Shown here piece by piece: positions 45,085 to 54,525 of a DNA stretch of 64,000 nucleotides. The stretch comes from Tausonia pullulans (lineage: Eukaryota; Basidiomycota; Tremellomycetes; Cystofilobasidiales; Mrakiaceae). A program made the translations under genes and the position numbers. The stretch's first letter is position 1; each line of letters opens with the position of its first letter. The DNA lies in NCBI GenBank assembly GCA_951802195.1, contig OX637620.1, forward strand, positions 2,108,001 through 2,172,000, given 5' to 3'. The notes under the pieces were generated by a model. That model was given only the letters and a program-made list of their open reading frames with translations, did no database searches and was not told the origin of the DNA.

Positions 45085-46995
45085 TCATTCAGCTATTCCC
45101 TTGCCACCGCTAAGCAAGCCCACCTCCGCCTGCTCTTGCAACTTGCTGGTGCTTGCGCCCGCCACATCTTCCTCCTCGTCCTGCTTCAAGATTGCCAGCG
45201 GCTCGCAGTGCTCCCATATGGCACGAAGCTCACCCCGATAGAGGGCGGCGAGGTAGACGAGAGGGGTGAACACACTTCAAAAGGAAGAAGGAGTGTTAGG
45301 CAAAGATCAAGAAGAGGACGAGTGAGAGAATTGCACACAGAGGGGAAAAGAGGGCCGCTGCATATTGAGACGTAGCGAAGGATGCCTCTGATCTACTGAA
45401 TTCGGTCTACAACGGAAGGGCGGGAAAGGGTCAGATGTGAATTTGGAAGCAGGGAATGGAACAGAATGGGGAGGACTCACGAATAACATCCACTCAAGTC
45501 CAGGTGCTGCGACGACAAGCAGCGTCGTCGAAAGCAGGCCTACCACTGTATACAGGCCCAGGCGAAGGGATGAAAGCGTCAAGCCTGGGACAACGAGCCT
45601 CGGGCCTGTCGGTCCTCCCACGGATGGGGTCCCTTGGAATGGCGGGAGGTAATTGTAGGAGAGTGTGGACGGGGCCAGACTGAAGGAGACTGGCTGACGG
45701 GCGGCGGCCTTGGAGCGGGCTAGGGCGATGTCCAAGCGAGCGAGAGCGGAGATAAGGCCAGAATGCATGACTGAGGAGGAAAAGAAGAACGCGTGAGCAT
45801 CAAGAGGCTAGATTCGGAGAAGACTGAGCCGCTGACTAATCATCACGATCGCAGTGTTGTTGACTGTCGGCGAGGTGAGAACTGCTTAGCATCGGCACTT
45901 TCGAGAAAATGGCGAAGACTCACCTATGGCATATTGTTCAAAGTCGCTAAATCCGCCTGAAATGCCGTTGCCTCCACCGTTATCCGACTTGCGCCTGGCG
46001 AAAGCTTCAACCATCCGAACGAGGAGGGGAAAACCGAGCGCCAACAATGACACGATCGTGCATGAGCCGATCAGCAAGCCCCTCAGGGAACGATCCCTCC
46101 CGTAGTGGCCTAGACGGCTTGAGGCCCCGGTGAAAGCGAGGAAATGCAGGGGGACAAGGAGGAAGAACGACCCAGGGTGAAGGAAAAACGCCGTGTAGGT
46201 GAGCAGCGCGCTAGCACCGTAGGCGAAGAGGTGGACTCCAGGCTGCAAGACAAAATTCTCAAGGACAAGGCCTATGAAGAATGAAGAGAGCATGGGGCTC
46301 TATCAGAGAGGGTACTTTGAGACGGGATGAGAAGGAAGGCGACGCACGACCAGTGGCGTTCCGCGCCACAGTTTCACGCGATCCGCCCATGAACCAAGAG
46401 AGAGCCTGGCCGGCAAAATTGATCTGAGGGAAGTGTCAACTACCAGAAAACATGAACACTCTTTTCACTTAGCGTTCAACTAACGCTGTTTAAATTAATT
46501 CCGAACGTCCGAGAACACCAATTCAGACTCTCCCATTCCAGCCAGACTGATATAAGCGTGGCGAGCACAAATGGGAGCGCGACATAGGTAGTAATGTTAG
46601 CCTCCATGGGGACACCTTCCTTGAAGATGAAATTGCTGAAATTCGGCCAGGCAAGAAGTTGTGATCGTCCCTTTGTTCCTCTTACGACGGTCTCGGCCGT
46701 GTTCGTCGAGAGCTCCTCGGTCGTCGCCGCTCCATACGCTTGCTCTAGGGCATTCGCGACGGCCTCAGTTGCTGTAGGACGCCTAGCGGCCTCGCGAAGT
46801 GCGTTGTCCTGGTCGATGCCGATGCAAGTGGTCACCCACTCTGCAAGCGGAAGAGCGAGGCAAAAGGCAAGCTGCAGGTCGAGAGAGAAGAGGGGGGGGG
46901 GGCGGAGAGCGAGCGAAAGGTCAGCTCTGGAAGGGGAAGAGAGCGATTCGCACGCGCACCTGAGTGCTCAAAAAGCTGTATGTCTGCTGGATCAT
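45085..46995 (-). CDS. Hypothetical multi-pass membrane protein
   Basis: I do not recognise the family. Likely start at 46995: MIQQTYSFLSTQ, spliced to LAFCLALPLAEWVTTCIGID, a signal-anchor-like N-terminus. Then a soluble segment (NALREAARRPTATEAVANAL), a membrane segment (YVALPFVLATLISVWLEW), and WADRVKLWRGTPLV across an intron. These are followed by MLSSFFIGLVLENFVLQPGV, LFAYGASALLTYTAFFLH, FFLLVPLHFLAFTG and LIGSCTIVSLLALGFPLLV. A further segment (YTVVGLLSTTLLVVAAPGLE) and TPLVYLAALYRGEL follow, then an acidic tail ending LLSGGKGIAE. About six membrane spans and six exons. The consistent splice pattern supports a real gene. It is divergent from the phosphoesterase relic to its right. Confidence 0.7.
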
Positions 46996-47295
46996 GCAGA
47001 TAATGAAAGGATAAGGTCGTGGACGATCTGGATTGTCGAGGTTCGGAGCACACGAGAAGGCTGTGTCGAGCAAGGATACATGGCTTGGAGGTGGACTGAT
47101 GACGCATGAGGGGTAAGCCGAGGGCCGGCAGCCGCGCTTACAGCCCGGAAACAAATTTCGAGGGAGCAGTGCGGATGAGGTGGACAATCGGGTGTGCTCG
47201 GTCACATGGAACTCAATTGCGCCCGAACATGAGGCAAGTGGATCCAGCGAGGCGTGAGAAAACTGCGTGCGTATCCTGGAGTATCGCGCGCGATG
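46996..47295. other. Divergent intergenic region
   Basis: Lies between the membrane-protein start and the phosphoesterase relic. Open frames here have no family likeness. Confidence 0.5.
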
Positions 47296-48012
47296 CGCCT
47301 TTGACCAGAAGTCGTCGTCTTCTTCGGCGACAGGTTGGAGACCGGTCGAGCGGCGACATCGGAGCAGAGGTCCGTCAACGCTGTTCGACCTCCCTACGGT
47401 CTGTCTCCTTTAATCTGACGTCGACGTTCAGCTACCAAGCCTACGCTGAGCGCTTCAAGGCTATCTTCCGCGCAACGGAGCCAATGCCGCTCTTGTTTAT
47501 TATCCCGGGCAACCGGGACGTGGTGGGTCTTCGGGCAGTATCAACCTTACTTCCTCAACCCTAGCCATTCTTGCTTCCTTCCTCCCTCAGGGGCTCAGAC
47601 CGTCGCGCTCCTTCTCCCCATATGCCCTGGAGCGGTACTATGAGACGTCCGGGGACATCAATTGTACGTTGGACCTTGCTGGCCACACATTTATCCTCAT
47701 TGACGCGCCTTTGCTCGTTGAGGAAGATTACAGGCGGCATGCGGCTCAGTAAGTCTTCCTAGCAGAGTTGGAGGACGAGTACCGCAGCCGACAGTGCTGT
47801 CAAAATCCGCTTCGGCGAGTGGAAGAGTGTCGAGGGTGGGACGATCGACTTTTTCAACAGACTGGGCGCGGGTAGGTTCCTCTCTCTCTTTATCATTATC
47901 ATTGTAGGTCAATCTTTCCGTTGACACGCACTCGTCCCACAGCCAACTCCTCGAATTCGCGCATCCTCCTCTCGCATATCCCGCCCCTGCGGCGCGAGCG
48001 ACCGGCGTGTGG
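47296..48012 (+). pseudogene. Cdc1/Ted1-type metallophosphoesterase, truncated relic
   Basis: Family members are ER/Golgi metallophosphoesterases that remodel GPI-anchor ethanolamine phosphate. Spliced pieces seen: VVVFFGDRLETGR (the GD box), YQAYAERFKAIFRATEPMP, LLFIIPGNRDV (the GNHD box with Arg in place of His), SPYALERYYETSGDINC, HTFILIDAPLLVEEDYRR, GEWKSVEGGTIDFFNRLGA and ILLSHIPPLRRERPACG. The last piece matches the conserved SHxP...CG segment. Right after it, at 48013, repeat copy D begins and the rest of the gene does not resume beyond it. The 5' end lacks a convincing start and N-terminal anchor, and the frame into VVVFFGD is unclear. I therefore call it a host gene cut short at both ends. 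Intron boundaries still look functional, so decay may be fairly recent. Confidence 0.65.
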
Positions 48013-48430
48013 TGTCAGGATCTCGCGGACTTGCCACCTCAGCTCTGCGCCTGCCCTTCCCTTGCTTGCTCCACATTCCCTCATCTTGGACCATTCTTTC
48101 GCCACATTGGCTCACGCTCCTTGTCTCATTGCTTTTTCTTCTCTTTAATTTCGTCATCTGCCCTACACTCTTTGCGTTCTCGCGCTTCTCACCCCCTCCC
48201 TTGTTCTTACCCCTGGTCCATAAAACGCTCATTTCATCGTAGTTTTAGTTCTGCGCTCTGACTATCATTTGGACCCGACAAACTTGCCCAAGACCCTTAA
48301 GCGAGCCCGTGTCACCTCCGCCACTTCAGTTCTATCTCATCACCCACCTCCGCTCTCAGTGCACTTCGTCGCCAACGTCCCTCTCCTTGCTCAACTCTCT
48401 CTGTCATCGTCCCTTGCGCCAATCCTGACA
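48013..48430 (+). mobile_element. Solo-LTR-like repeat, copy D
   Basis: 418 bases with matching short inverted ends: TGTCAGGAT at the left and ATCCTGACA at the right, the TG..CA form of LTRs. Contains CATAAAACGCTCATTTCATC and CTGACTATCATTTGGACC, shared with copy E. No target duplication is obvious. No coding capacity. The phosphoesterase relic stops at its left edge. Confidence 0.8.
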
Positions 48431-48818
48431 CACGTAGAAATTGGTGCGCACCCATCTTATTTGTTTCTTCTATCTGAGGCGCGATTAGACCAATGCCGTA
48501 CGCTGCTCTGTCGGGATTCGCTAGTTGAAGAGATTTATTGAAGTCCGCGTTGAGGCAAGAACAGTCGTTGGATTTGCGAGAAAAAAAGGAATTGGATGGG
48601 GAGAAATTTGGACTGTTTGCCAGACAGATGTATTTTCGATTTTTGTAGACAGAACTTGAAGGAGAACGCCGGACATGCATCGCGGGACAGCAAGGATACT
48701 TCGACTTATAAACAATAGAGAGGAAAGGAGGAAAGCGGAGTTTCTGAGCCTTCAATCTGTCACCTCCTCATCGAGAGACATTCTGACTCCTTCCACCACA
48801 GCACCTTTCATTGGCCCA
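48431..48818. other. Intergenic region downstream of GH79 gene
   Basis: AT-richer sequence with no supportable gene; the phosphoesterase coding sequence does not continue here. Confidence 0.6.
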
Positions 48819-50971
48819 TTACTTGAGGCAGAGAATGACGACCTCAGACGCCGACACGCTCAGTGCGCCGCCGGTAACATCTTCCTCCTGCGGTGTACCC
48901 TCCGGAACACCCGATGCGGTATCGTAGTTGACCGATGCCCACGTCCTGAAATTACAGCTCAATTCAGCTTCACCTCCCCAGATATGCATTCCACGTTATC
49001 CTTTACTCACAGTCCCGATGTGGAATTCGTAAAGGGGGTAGCCAACCTCTTGGCAGTGATTTGTCCGCTGTGGTTAAGTCCGTCAAGGTACACAGTCGAG
49101 GTGACCCTAGTGCCGTTCTGAGAGGGAAGGTACATGGCCGAGTTGATGAGGACGACGCGAGCAAGCTTGGTGTCTTCCCAGATACCGTAGGCGGAGAACG
49201 TCGTCGAATCGGTGCCGATCTCGGCCACGCACGACTTTCCTGAAGAGCCGATCGCTTCGTTGACGGCCAAGGCACCGTAGAAAGCGGGGAGGATGTGCGG
49301 CCTGGCCGACAGGCCAACTCCATCATCGGCACCCGAGACCGGCTGGAACAGGTTGTACCTGTACCCAACCCCGTGATGGAAGTTCATCTTCTGAACACCA
49401 ACAGATGCGGCTTGAAGGGCATTGTCCACCATCCAGATCGCGGCCTCAGCGGTGTTGCTAACTCCTGGGGCTCCGTGACTACGGCAAGCACAGAGTCAGC
49501 TATTGCGCTCGGCCAGTAGGGTGGACAACTATACCGTACTCACTTGGCGTAGCTGTTGGTTTCACCCTGGAAAGCCGCAAAAGATCAGTCCCAAGATTCT
49601 CAATGTGTTTGAGAGCTAACTTACCAGGATGTAAGGCAAGCCGACAGACCTCGCACGGCTGACCTCCCTTGCATGTTTGGTCATGTTCCCACGAATGCTG
49701 TTCTTGTTCATCAGGTCACCCATTTTTGGCTCCGGGTTAAATGTGGGATACGCGTGTACGCCCTGTTATGGTTGGATGCAATGGTATCAGTGGCGGCCTG
49801 CCAGGACAATGAATGGCGGGGGCCTTCCAGACGGAACTCACTGAATAGTGGTGCTCTCCAAAGGTACCTAGCAACTTTCCAGCCTTGCCTTCATGCATGC
49901 CAGCATTGATCAAGGCCGCTGCATTCCATTCTCCAGGGGCGAAGCCTGCGATAGCCGGACCCTGAAGCTTTGGCTCGTTCGGGCCCCCGAGCTTGATGAC
50001 AGATCCCATCTCGTCCACGATTGTGTCCCAAAGCTTTACATAACTCTTGGGCGTCCAACCAGGAAAGTCGTAGAAGTCGACCTGGAAAGGTAACCCCCAC
50101 TGCTCAACTCCCATACGGTTGGAGATCGTTCACCTCAAAGGAAGACTCACTTCGTTACCGATCTCGACGCTGTCCAGGGTAAAATCAGCCAAGAGATCCT
50201 TTTGGGATCCCTGGAAGGTATCGGCCTGCGTAGATAACATGCGCATATGAGCAAGGCGATTAAAGATTTCATGGAGGTGGGCATGTTTTTCTAGAACTCA
50301 CCAGCAATGCGACCTGGGCTACCGTCTCGCTCACATTGCGAGCTTTCAGGTTGACTCCCCAAATACTGTCGCCCCCATCGTTGTTCAATGCCAGTGCCTT
50401 GCATGCAGTGAACAAAACACAAAAACTCACAAGCTGGTGCCCTTGGGAAGGTTTGACGAGAGCGCGTAAAAGTCCTTGCCGATTCCGATTACATTCGCCT
50501 CGGGGAAAGGAATATCCGCAGTGGCCGCTGGAAAGGAAGCATTCATCACAGCCACACCGGGCTGGATGTAAGCCCTGTCCTCGCTGTCGGCTGTTGTGCG
50601 GCACCGTCAGTCTCCAGTTTGGCAACATGTACGACTGCAACAGGGATCAGCCACCTACCTCCCACCCTGAAAGGCGGTTGCACTCCCGTAAAGGATGCCA
50701 TGACTGACAAGACCTGGTTGACATAAGGATTGGGTTTTCCGACGGCCTCGCCAGCCCACGAGGTCCATCTGTCCATCTCAATCGAGAAGCCGATGAGGCC
50801 TTGGGACAGCTTCTCGGCGAAAGCCGGACGTGACGAAGGCAGGAAGACAGTGGCGTTTGGTGCCGCTGCAGCAGTTTCACTGAACGAGACGGTAACAGGT
50901 GCCGCTGCAGCATGCTCGCTGAACAAAATGGTGATGGTTGCACCTGCGACGGCGATGGACGAATAGCGCAC
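48819..50971 (-). CDS. Secreted GH79-family glycoside hydrolase (beta-glucuronidase/heparanase-like)
   Basis: Predicted extracellular enzyme releasing glucuronic acid from plant or fungal glycans (family function). The ATG at 50971 opens a signal peptide (MRYSSIAVAGATITILFSEH, then AAAAP). A short repeat of the form SE-T/H-AAAAP follows at 50920-50870. Mature motifs: GLIGFSIEMDRWTSWAGEAV, PPFRVGG, then across introns NLKARNVSETVAQVALL, TLDSVEIGNE (probable acid/base Glu), FPGWTPKSYVKLWD, GEHHYSV, GVHAYPTFNPEP and GETNSYA (probable nucleophile Glu). After these come GVQKMNFHHGVGYRYNLFQP and the C-terminal beta domain. The last exon ends SASEVVILCLK at 48819. Both catalytic Glu boxes and the C-terminal domain are present, so the gene looks intact. 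A TATAAAA box lies on the minus strand at 51109-51115, about 140 bases before the ATG. Confidence 0.88.
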
Positions 50972-51108
50972 TGAAAGGGTCGAGTGAGCCTAGAGACGAT
51001 ACGACTTAGGCAAGTCCGTGTACACTCACTGTTGGATGGATGCGGTTGAAGGCTAGTCGATATACGATGTGCTATTTTGCCACCTGCTAGATGCTCTGCA
51101 TCCCATCC

Positions 51109-51115
51109 TTTTATA
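51109..51115 (-). promoter_or_regulatory. TATA box of the GH79 gene
   Basis: TATAAAA on the minus strand about 140 bases upstream of the GH79 start codon, in an AT-richer stretch. Confidence 0.5.
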
Positions 51116-51309
51116 CCGTAAAATAAATGAGGCGAGTTGAGGTCCGGTACGCGGTTCTGTTCATACGTCCGATTTGGGGCGCCGGACCCCGGACCGGAAT
51201 AATCGCGTCTTGTGGAGACTCCTGCGCTGACCCCGAACTAATGCGTTCGCGGTTCAGTTTCAGTCCGGGGTCAGCACAGGGTTGGGTCGGAAGTAGTTTA
51301 GCATTGTAA

Positions 51310-51433
51310 AAATAGACCGGTGCGAGTCGCCGTGGCTTCCGAAGCAAGTGCCATCAGTTTTTTTTTTGTATTTGGAGCGGAGCAGAAGATGGATGATCCC
51401 AGGGTCACATTGCGCGTAGGATCCCAGTAGACA
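51310..51433 (-). pseudogene. Partial duplicate of the thioredoxin-like gene's last exon
   Basis: Aligns by eye over about 120 bases with 52121-52240. Shared strings include AGACCGGTGCGAGTCGCCGT, TCCGAAGCAAGTGC and GGATCCCAGTAGACAGGG. In the intact gene this encodes the segment from PYPVYWDPTRSVTLGSS to ATATRTGLPF. The copy carries an expanded T run and its frame is lost. Repeat fragment G follows on its right. Confidence 0.8.
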
Positions 51434-51469
51434 GGGGACCGAGGTGGTAAATACTCGGGATCGGTATAC

Positions 51470-51527
51470 AAGACCGAGGTGGCAACTCCATGAGATCCGC
51501 AAATCCGAGATGCGGGAGATCCTGACA
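51470..51527 (-). repeat. Short fragment of the LTR-like family (fragment G)
   Basis: ACCGAGGTGGCAACTCCATG through GGGAGATCCTGACA resembles the reversed 5' end of the family. Short and diverged, so only tentative. Confidence 0.4.
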
Positions 51528-51963
51528 ACTTTCCTCGCCGGAAGAATAAGCACTTGTTGTGCAGCGACGACCTTGGCGCGCTCGGAAGAGATCACGGCGG
51601 CTCGCCAGGAAAAACAGGTGTCATGTCGCTCGCCGCGTCCGTTCAACCTTAGGCTCAGCAAGCAGCGGTCTGTGAGCGAAGTCCGACAGGGAGAGGAGAG
51701 GGGGTATTACTCGGGCAGGGTAGCATGTGGACGTCTTTGTGATGAAGGTGCCCTCGTTGTCAACAAGGAGAGATATCAACAGTGTACTGAAGTGGCTGCT
51801 CAAGCGAGTAAGCGAGATGAATCAAAGGAAAACAGCCAGTGATACGCGTTGGACGCTTGGCGCGCCGGGCACCGCTTGGAGCTCTCAACTCCCACTGAAT
51901 GTGCACAAAAACATGTACAATCCACTTGCGGTCATAGATTTACCCAGTGCATCGCGCGTGCCG
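51528..51963. other. Spacer between duplicate relic and thioredoxin-like gene
   Basis: No supportable gene. It probably contains more of the decayed duplicate, but I could not align it. Confidence 0.45.
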
Positions 51964-53304
51964 TCAGCTGGCTTCTACACCGGCCTCAGCTCCGTACGTC
52001 GTCTCCAGCGCGTGGACGATCGCCTTGCGAAAGCCGCTCCTCTCCTCCAGCTCTGGGTCCGGATCGCCGTGCCAAACTAGCTTGCCGTCAACGAACAGGA
52101 AGCAGTTTGGCGTAAAGGGTAGACCGGTGCGAGTCGCCGTGGCTTCCGAAGCAAGTGCGATCAGTTTTGTGTTTGGAGTAGAGGGGAAGATGGACGAACC
52201 CAGGGTCACACTTCGCGTCGGATCCCAGTAGACAGGGTACGGCATGACGCCAGCCACTTTCTTTTCCTTGATATATGCCCGCAGTTTCTCCTCCGGGGTA
52301 GGGGAGTAGCGGTCAGCGAAATTAACGGCGAGGACGGTCATCTTGTCCAGAGGTGCGGTCGACTGGATCTCCTTCAGCAACGGAAAGACTGCAAGTCGCG
52401 CACTGAGACGTCAGCAAGCATTTGGGCCAAAGCGATGTGGGAGGGGAACCACTGACTTGGTTCGCAGAACTTGCAGCTGCAGTTTAAGGAGCAGTCAGGA
52501 ATGGCGAGCCCATCTTTATGCTTGGACAGATGAACGCACCCTACGATAAAGAGCATGAGGAGAACCACCCTCGAGCGTTGATCGGGCTCCTCCTGCGAGT
52601 CCCCTCCGTTCTCTTCAAGAAGGACTCCCTGCTCAATCGTATTCAGGTCGAAAGACTCTCCAACAAGCTCGTGTTTCCAGCCGGGACGTCTCCACAAGGG
52701 CAAGCAGGCCTGGAATGGATGAAAATGAAAACTAGGTCAGGAAGCCAAGCGGCGGTGTAGAGAGCGCCGAACCAACTTTCATGTTGGCGCCTATCGTTTT
52801 CCAAGTGGCAGGCCCTTTGGCCAAGTTCCAATCCTCCGTGATGCCCTCCTCCTCCAGCCTGTGCTCAAACTCTACGACACATCTCTATGAAGACGCGACC
52901 GAAGGGCATCGGCATTAGTCGGGGGGCTCTGAATGGAACTCATCGAACAACAAAAACATACTCCGAACAGGTCCTCGTCCCAAAGATCATCCCCTGTGGC
53001 CGGCGCAGGCAGTCAACTCGCTTGACTTTGACAAACCAAGCTGCATGCTCACAGTTGAACTGGCAGGGCTTCTGGATGAGAGTTTTGTAGAGCTCGGCAA
53101 CTCGCAGCTGTTGATCTGTCGGCTGCATACCCGGGCTCTAAACAGTGGACAATCAGGCAAAAACGGACACAGCGAAGTGGGATGGTCAGGGTGGGTGTTG
53201 AAGGAGGAGGATAGTGGGCAATCGGCAGACGGTATATGTAGCACGAGATGAGTAGCTAGCTCTAGGGCAAGAGAAGCAGTGAGATAGAGGATCTTGTGGG
53301 ACAT
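51964..53304 (-). CDS. Thioredoxin-like protein with CKFC motif and N-terminal signal-like segment
   Basis: Exact family not recognised; the fold is inferred. ATG at 53304: MSHKILYLTASLALELATHL, a hydrophobic signal-like start. Spliced pieces: QPTDQQLRVAELYKTLIQKP, DEDLFG, FEHRLEEEGITEDWNLAKGP, ATWKTIGANMK, RRPGWKHELVGESFDLNTIE, then CSCKFCEP (CxxC) spliced to FPLLKEIQSTAPLDKMTVLA. It continues with VNFADRYSPTPEEKLRAYIK, GVMPYPVYWDPTRSVTLGSS and a thioredoxin-type strand pair (NCFLFVDGKLVWHGDPDPEL), ending AEAGVEAS at 51964. The order CxxC - beta strand - cis-Pro-like TPNCFLF - FVDGKLVW fits a thioredoxin/TlpA-like domain. A TATTTATA (53323-53330) sits only about 20 bases upstream of this ATG, so the start may lie further in. 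A partial copy of its last exon lies at 51310-51433. Confidence 0.65.
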
Positions 53305-53695
53305 GGAGCCCCTGATTGCAGTTATTTATAGGCTCTGAAACCACGTTGTGACGGTACTGATTAGACCATACTTGCACAAGGCATAAGCTGACTTCTGACG
53401 CTCCTTTGGAAGCTTCCTTCCACCAGCGATATAGTTAAAACCCAATATAGTTTACCCCCCGTTTCATTCTCCTCGCGCAGGGTGCATGCCGTCTTTCGCA
53501 TATAGCTGATGGAGCACATGGTAGTGGGCGAAGTCGTACGTTGGTTGTTACCGATTGTCGTCGCACGTCTCTCGGTCAGTTCAGAACCCTCAAGCATATA
53601 AGAGGACAGGCACTCAAGCTTTCTTCGAGGATTCTAATCGTCCCTTCCGTCACTCCCTTCCCTTCCTTCACTCTCTCCTTGCACTCAGATCTACC
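53305..53695. other. Divergent promoter region
   Basis: Lies between the thioredoxin-like gene (minus) and the small secreted protein (plus). It holds TATTTATA at 53323-53330 facing left and TATAAGA at 53597-53603 facing right. Confidence 0.55.
53597..53603 (+). promoter_or_regulatory. TATA box of the small secreted protein gene
   Basis: TATAAGA about 93 bases before the start codon, followed by a C/T-rich leader; good core-promoter spacing. Confidence 0.55.
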
Positions 53696-54085
53696 ATGCG
53701 CACCAACGTCTTCGCCGTTGCCCTTGCCACCTCTGCGTTCGTCGGAGGAGCCCTTGCCGCCCCCGTGGACAAGACCCAGTAAGAGCTTGAGCCGAGATAG
53801 TTCATGTTTGTCGGCGAGTACTCCGGCCATCTTAATGATGTTCCAGCGACGTCGTCCAACGTTGCATTTTCCACTCGCAGTGCCCTGGCAAGAAGCCTGG
53901 TTAGTTTAGGCCCCTCCTCATATGATGAGCGTTCATTGACACCCCCTCCTGGACACACAACTATAGCTTGCCTTGGAAGCATAGGCAAGCGGTCTGACTT
54001 TTCGGACGACTTTGACGAGCGCATTTACGAGCCCTTTGGAATCTGTGACACTGGCATGTGGACAGGCTGGTGGTATGTATGCTAA
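53696..54085 (+). CDS. Small secreted protein (candidate, gene model unresolved)
   Basis: ATG at 53696 encodes a clear signal peptide, MRTNVFAVALATSAFVGG, followed by ALAAPVDKT, with a cleavage-type AxA. A donor GTAAGA follows at once. A short exon (about 53880-53900) can be read as CPGKKP or as HALARSL depending on phase. The last part reads GKRSDFSDDFDERIYEPFGI, then CDTGMWTGWWYVC to a stop at 54085. The phases I can see do not join cleanly, so the gene could be real with an unseen splice choice or be decayed. Its downstream flank is cut by repeat copy C about 30 bases past the stop. Function unknown. It has its own TATA box and pyrimidine leader, which argues for a once strongly expressed gene. 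Confidence 0.45.
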
Positions 54086-54116
54086 CATTTTGGCCTTCCC
54101 TCCTTGTTTGACCTTG

Positions 54117-54480
54117 TGTTAGGATTGGCCCAAAGGTGAAGGGCTGAGGAGGTTGGGTGAGAAGAGGGGCATAGGTGGAGTAGTAAACTGAAGTGGTGGC
54201 AGGACACAGGCTCGCTTCGCGGTCTTGGGCAAGCTGGTCGAATCCAAATGATAGTCAGAGTGCAGATCAAAAGCTATGATGAACTGAGCGTTTTATGGAC
54301 TAAAGAGGAAAAAAGGACAAATAATGTGTGACAGTGTGGCTGGGGAGTGGTCGAAGAATGGCCGAAGGAGTGGGTGCCGGGTAAGCCAGGTCGATGTACG
54401 AAGGGACGGAACCAAGGTGGCGGGTCCGCAAGATTCTGACAGCCACAAAGGCGCAGAGCCTATGTGGTAAATCCGTGAGA
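54117..54480 (-). mobile_element. Solo-LTR-like repeat, copy C (minus orientation), with hairpin leader
   Basis: Body 54117-54441: starts TGTTAGGATTGGCCCAAAGG and ends GCAAGATTCTGACA on the plus strand. The leader at 54442-54480 holds the inverted repeat (54443-54452 with 54458-54467). The core GTCGAATCCAAATGATAGTC is shared with copy B. It lies between the small secreted protein and the amino-acid permease stop. Confidence 0.8.
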
Positions 54481-54525
54481 GCCCGACACAGTCCCGATGC
54501 GTTGTATACCATGAACACTTTCCGC

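Noticed and set aside
48008-48435. Target duplication around copy D
   Set aside because: The five bases before (TGTGG) and after (CACGT) do not match, so I claim none for this copy.
54225-54245. tRNA- or SINE-type B box in GTCGAATCC of the repeat family
   Set aside because: It resembles GGTTCGANTCC only in part, no A box or cloverleaf lies at the right distance, and the TG..CA ends with a 5-base duplication point to LTRs instead.
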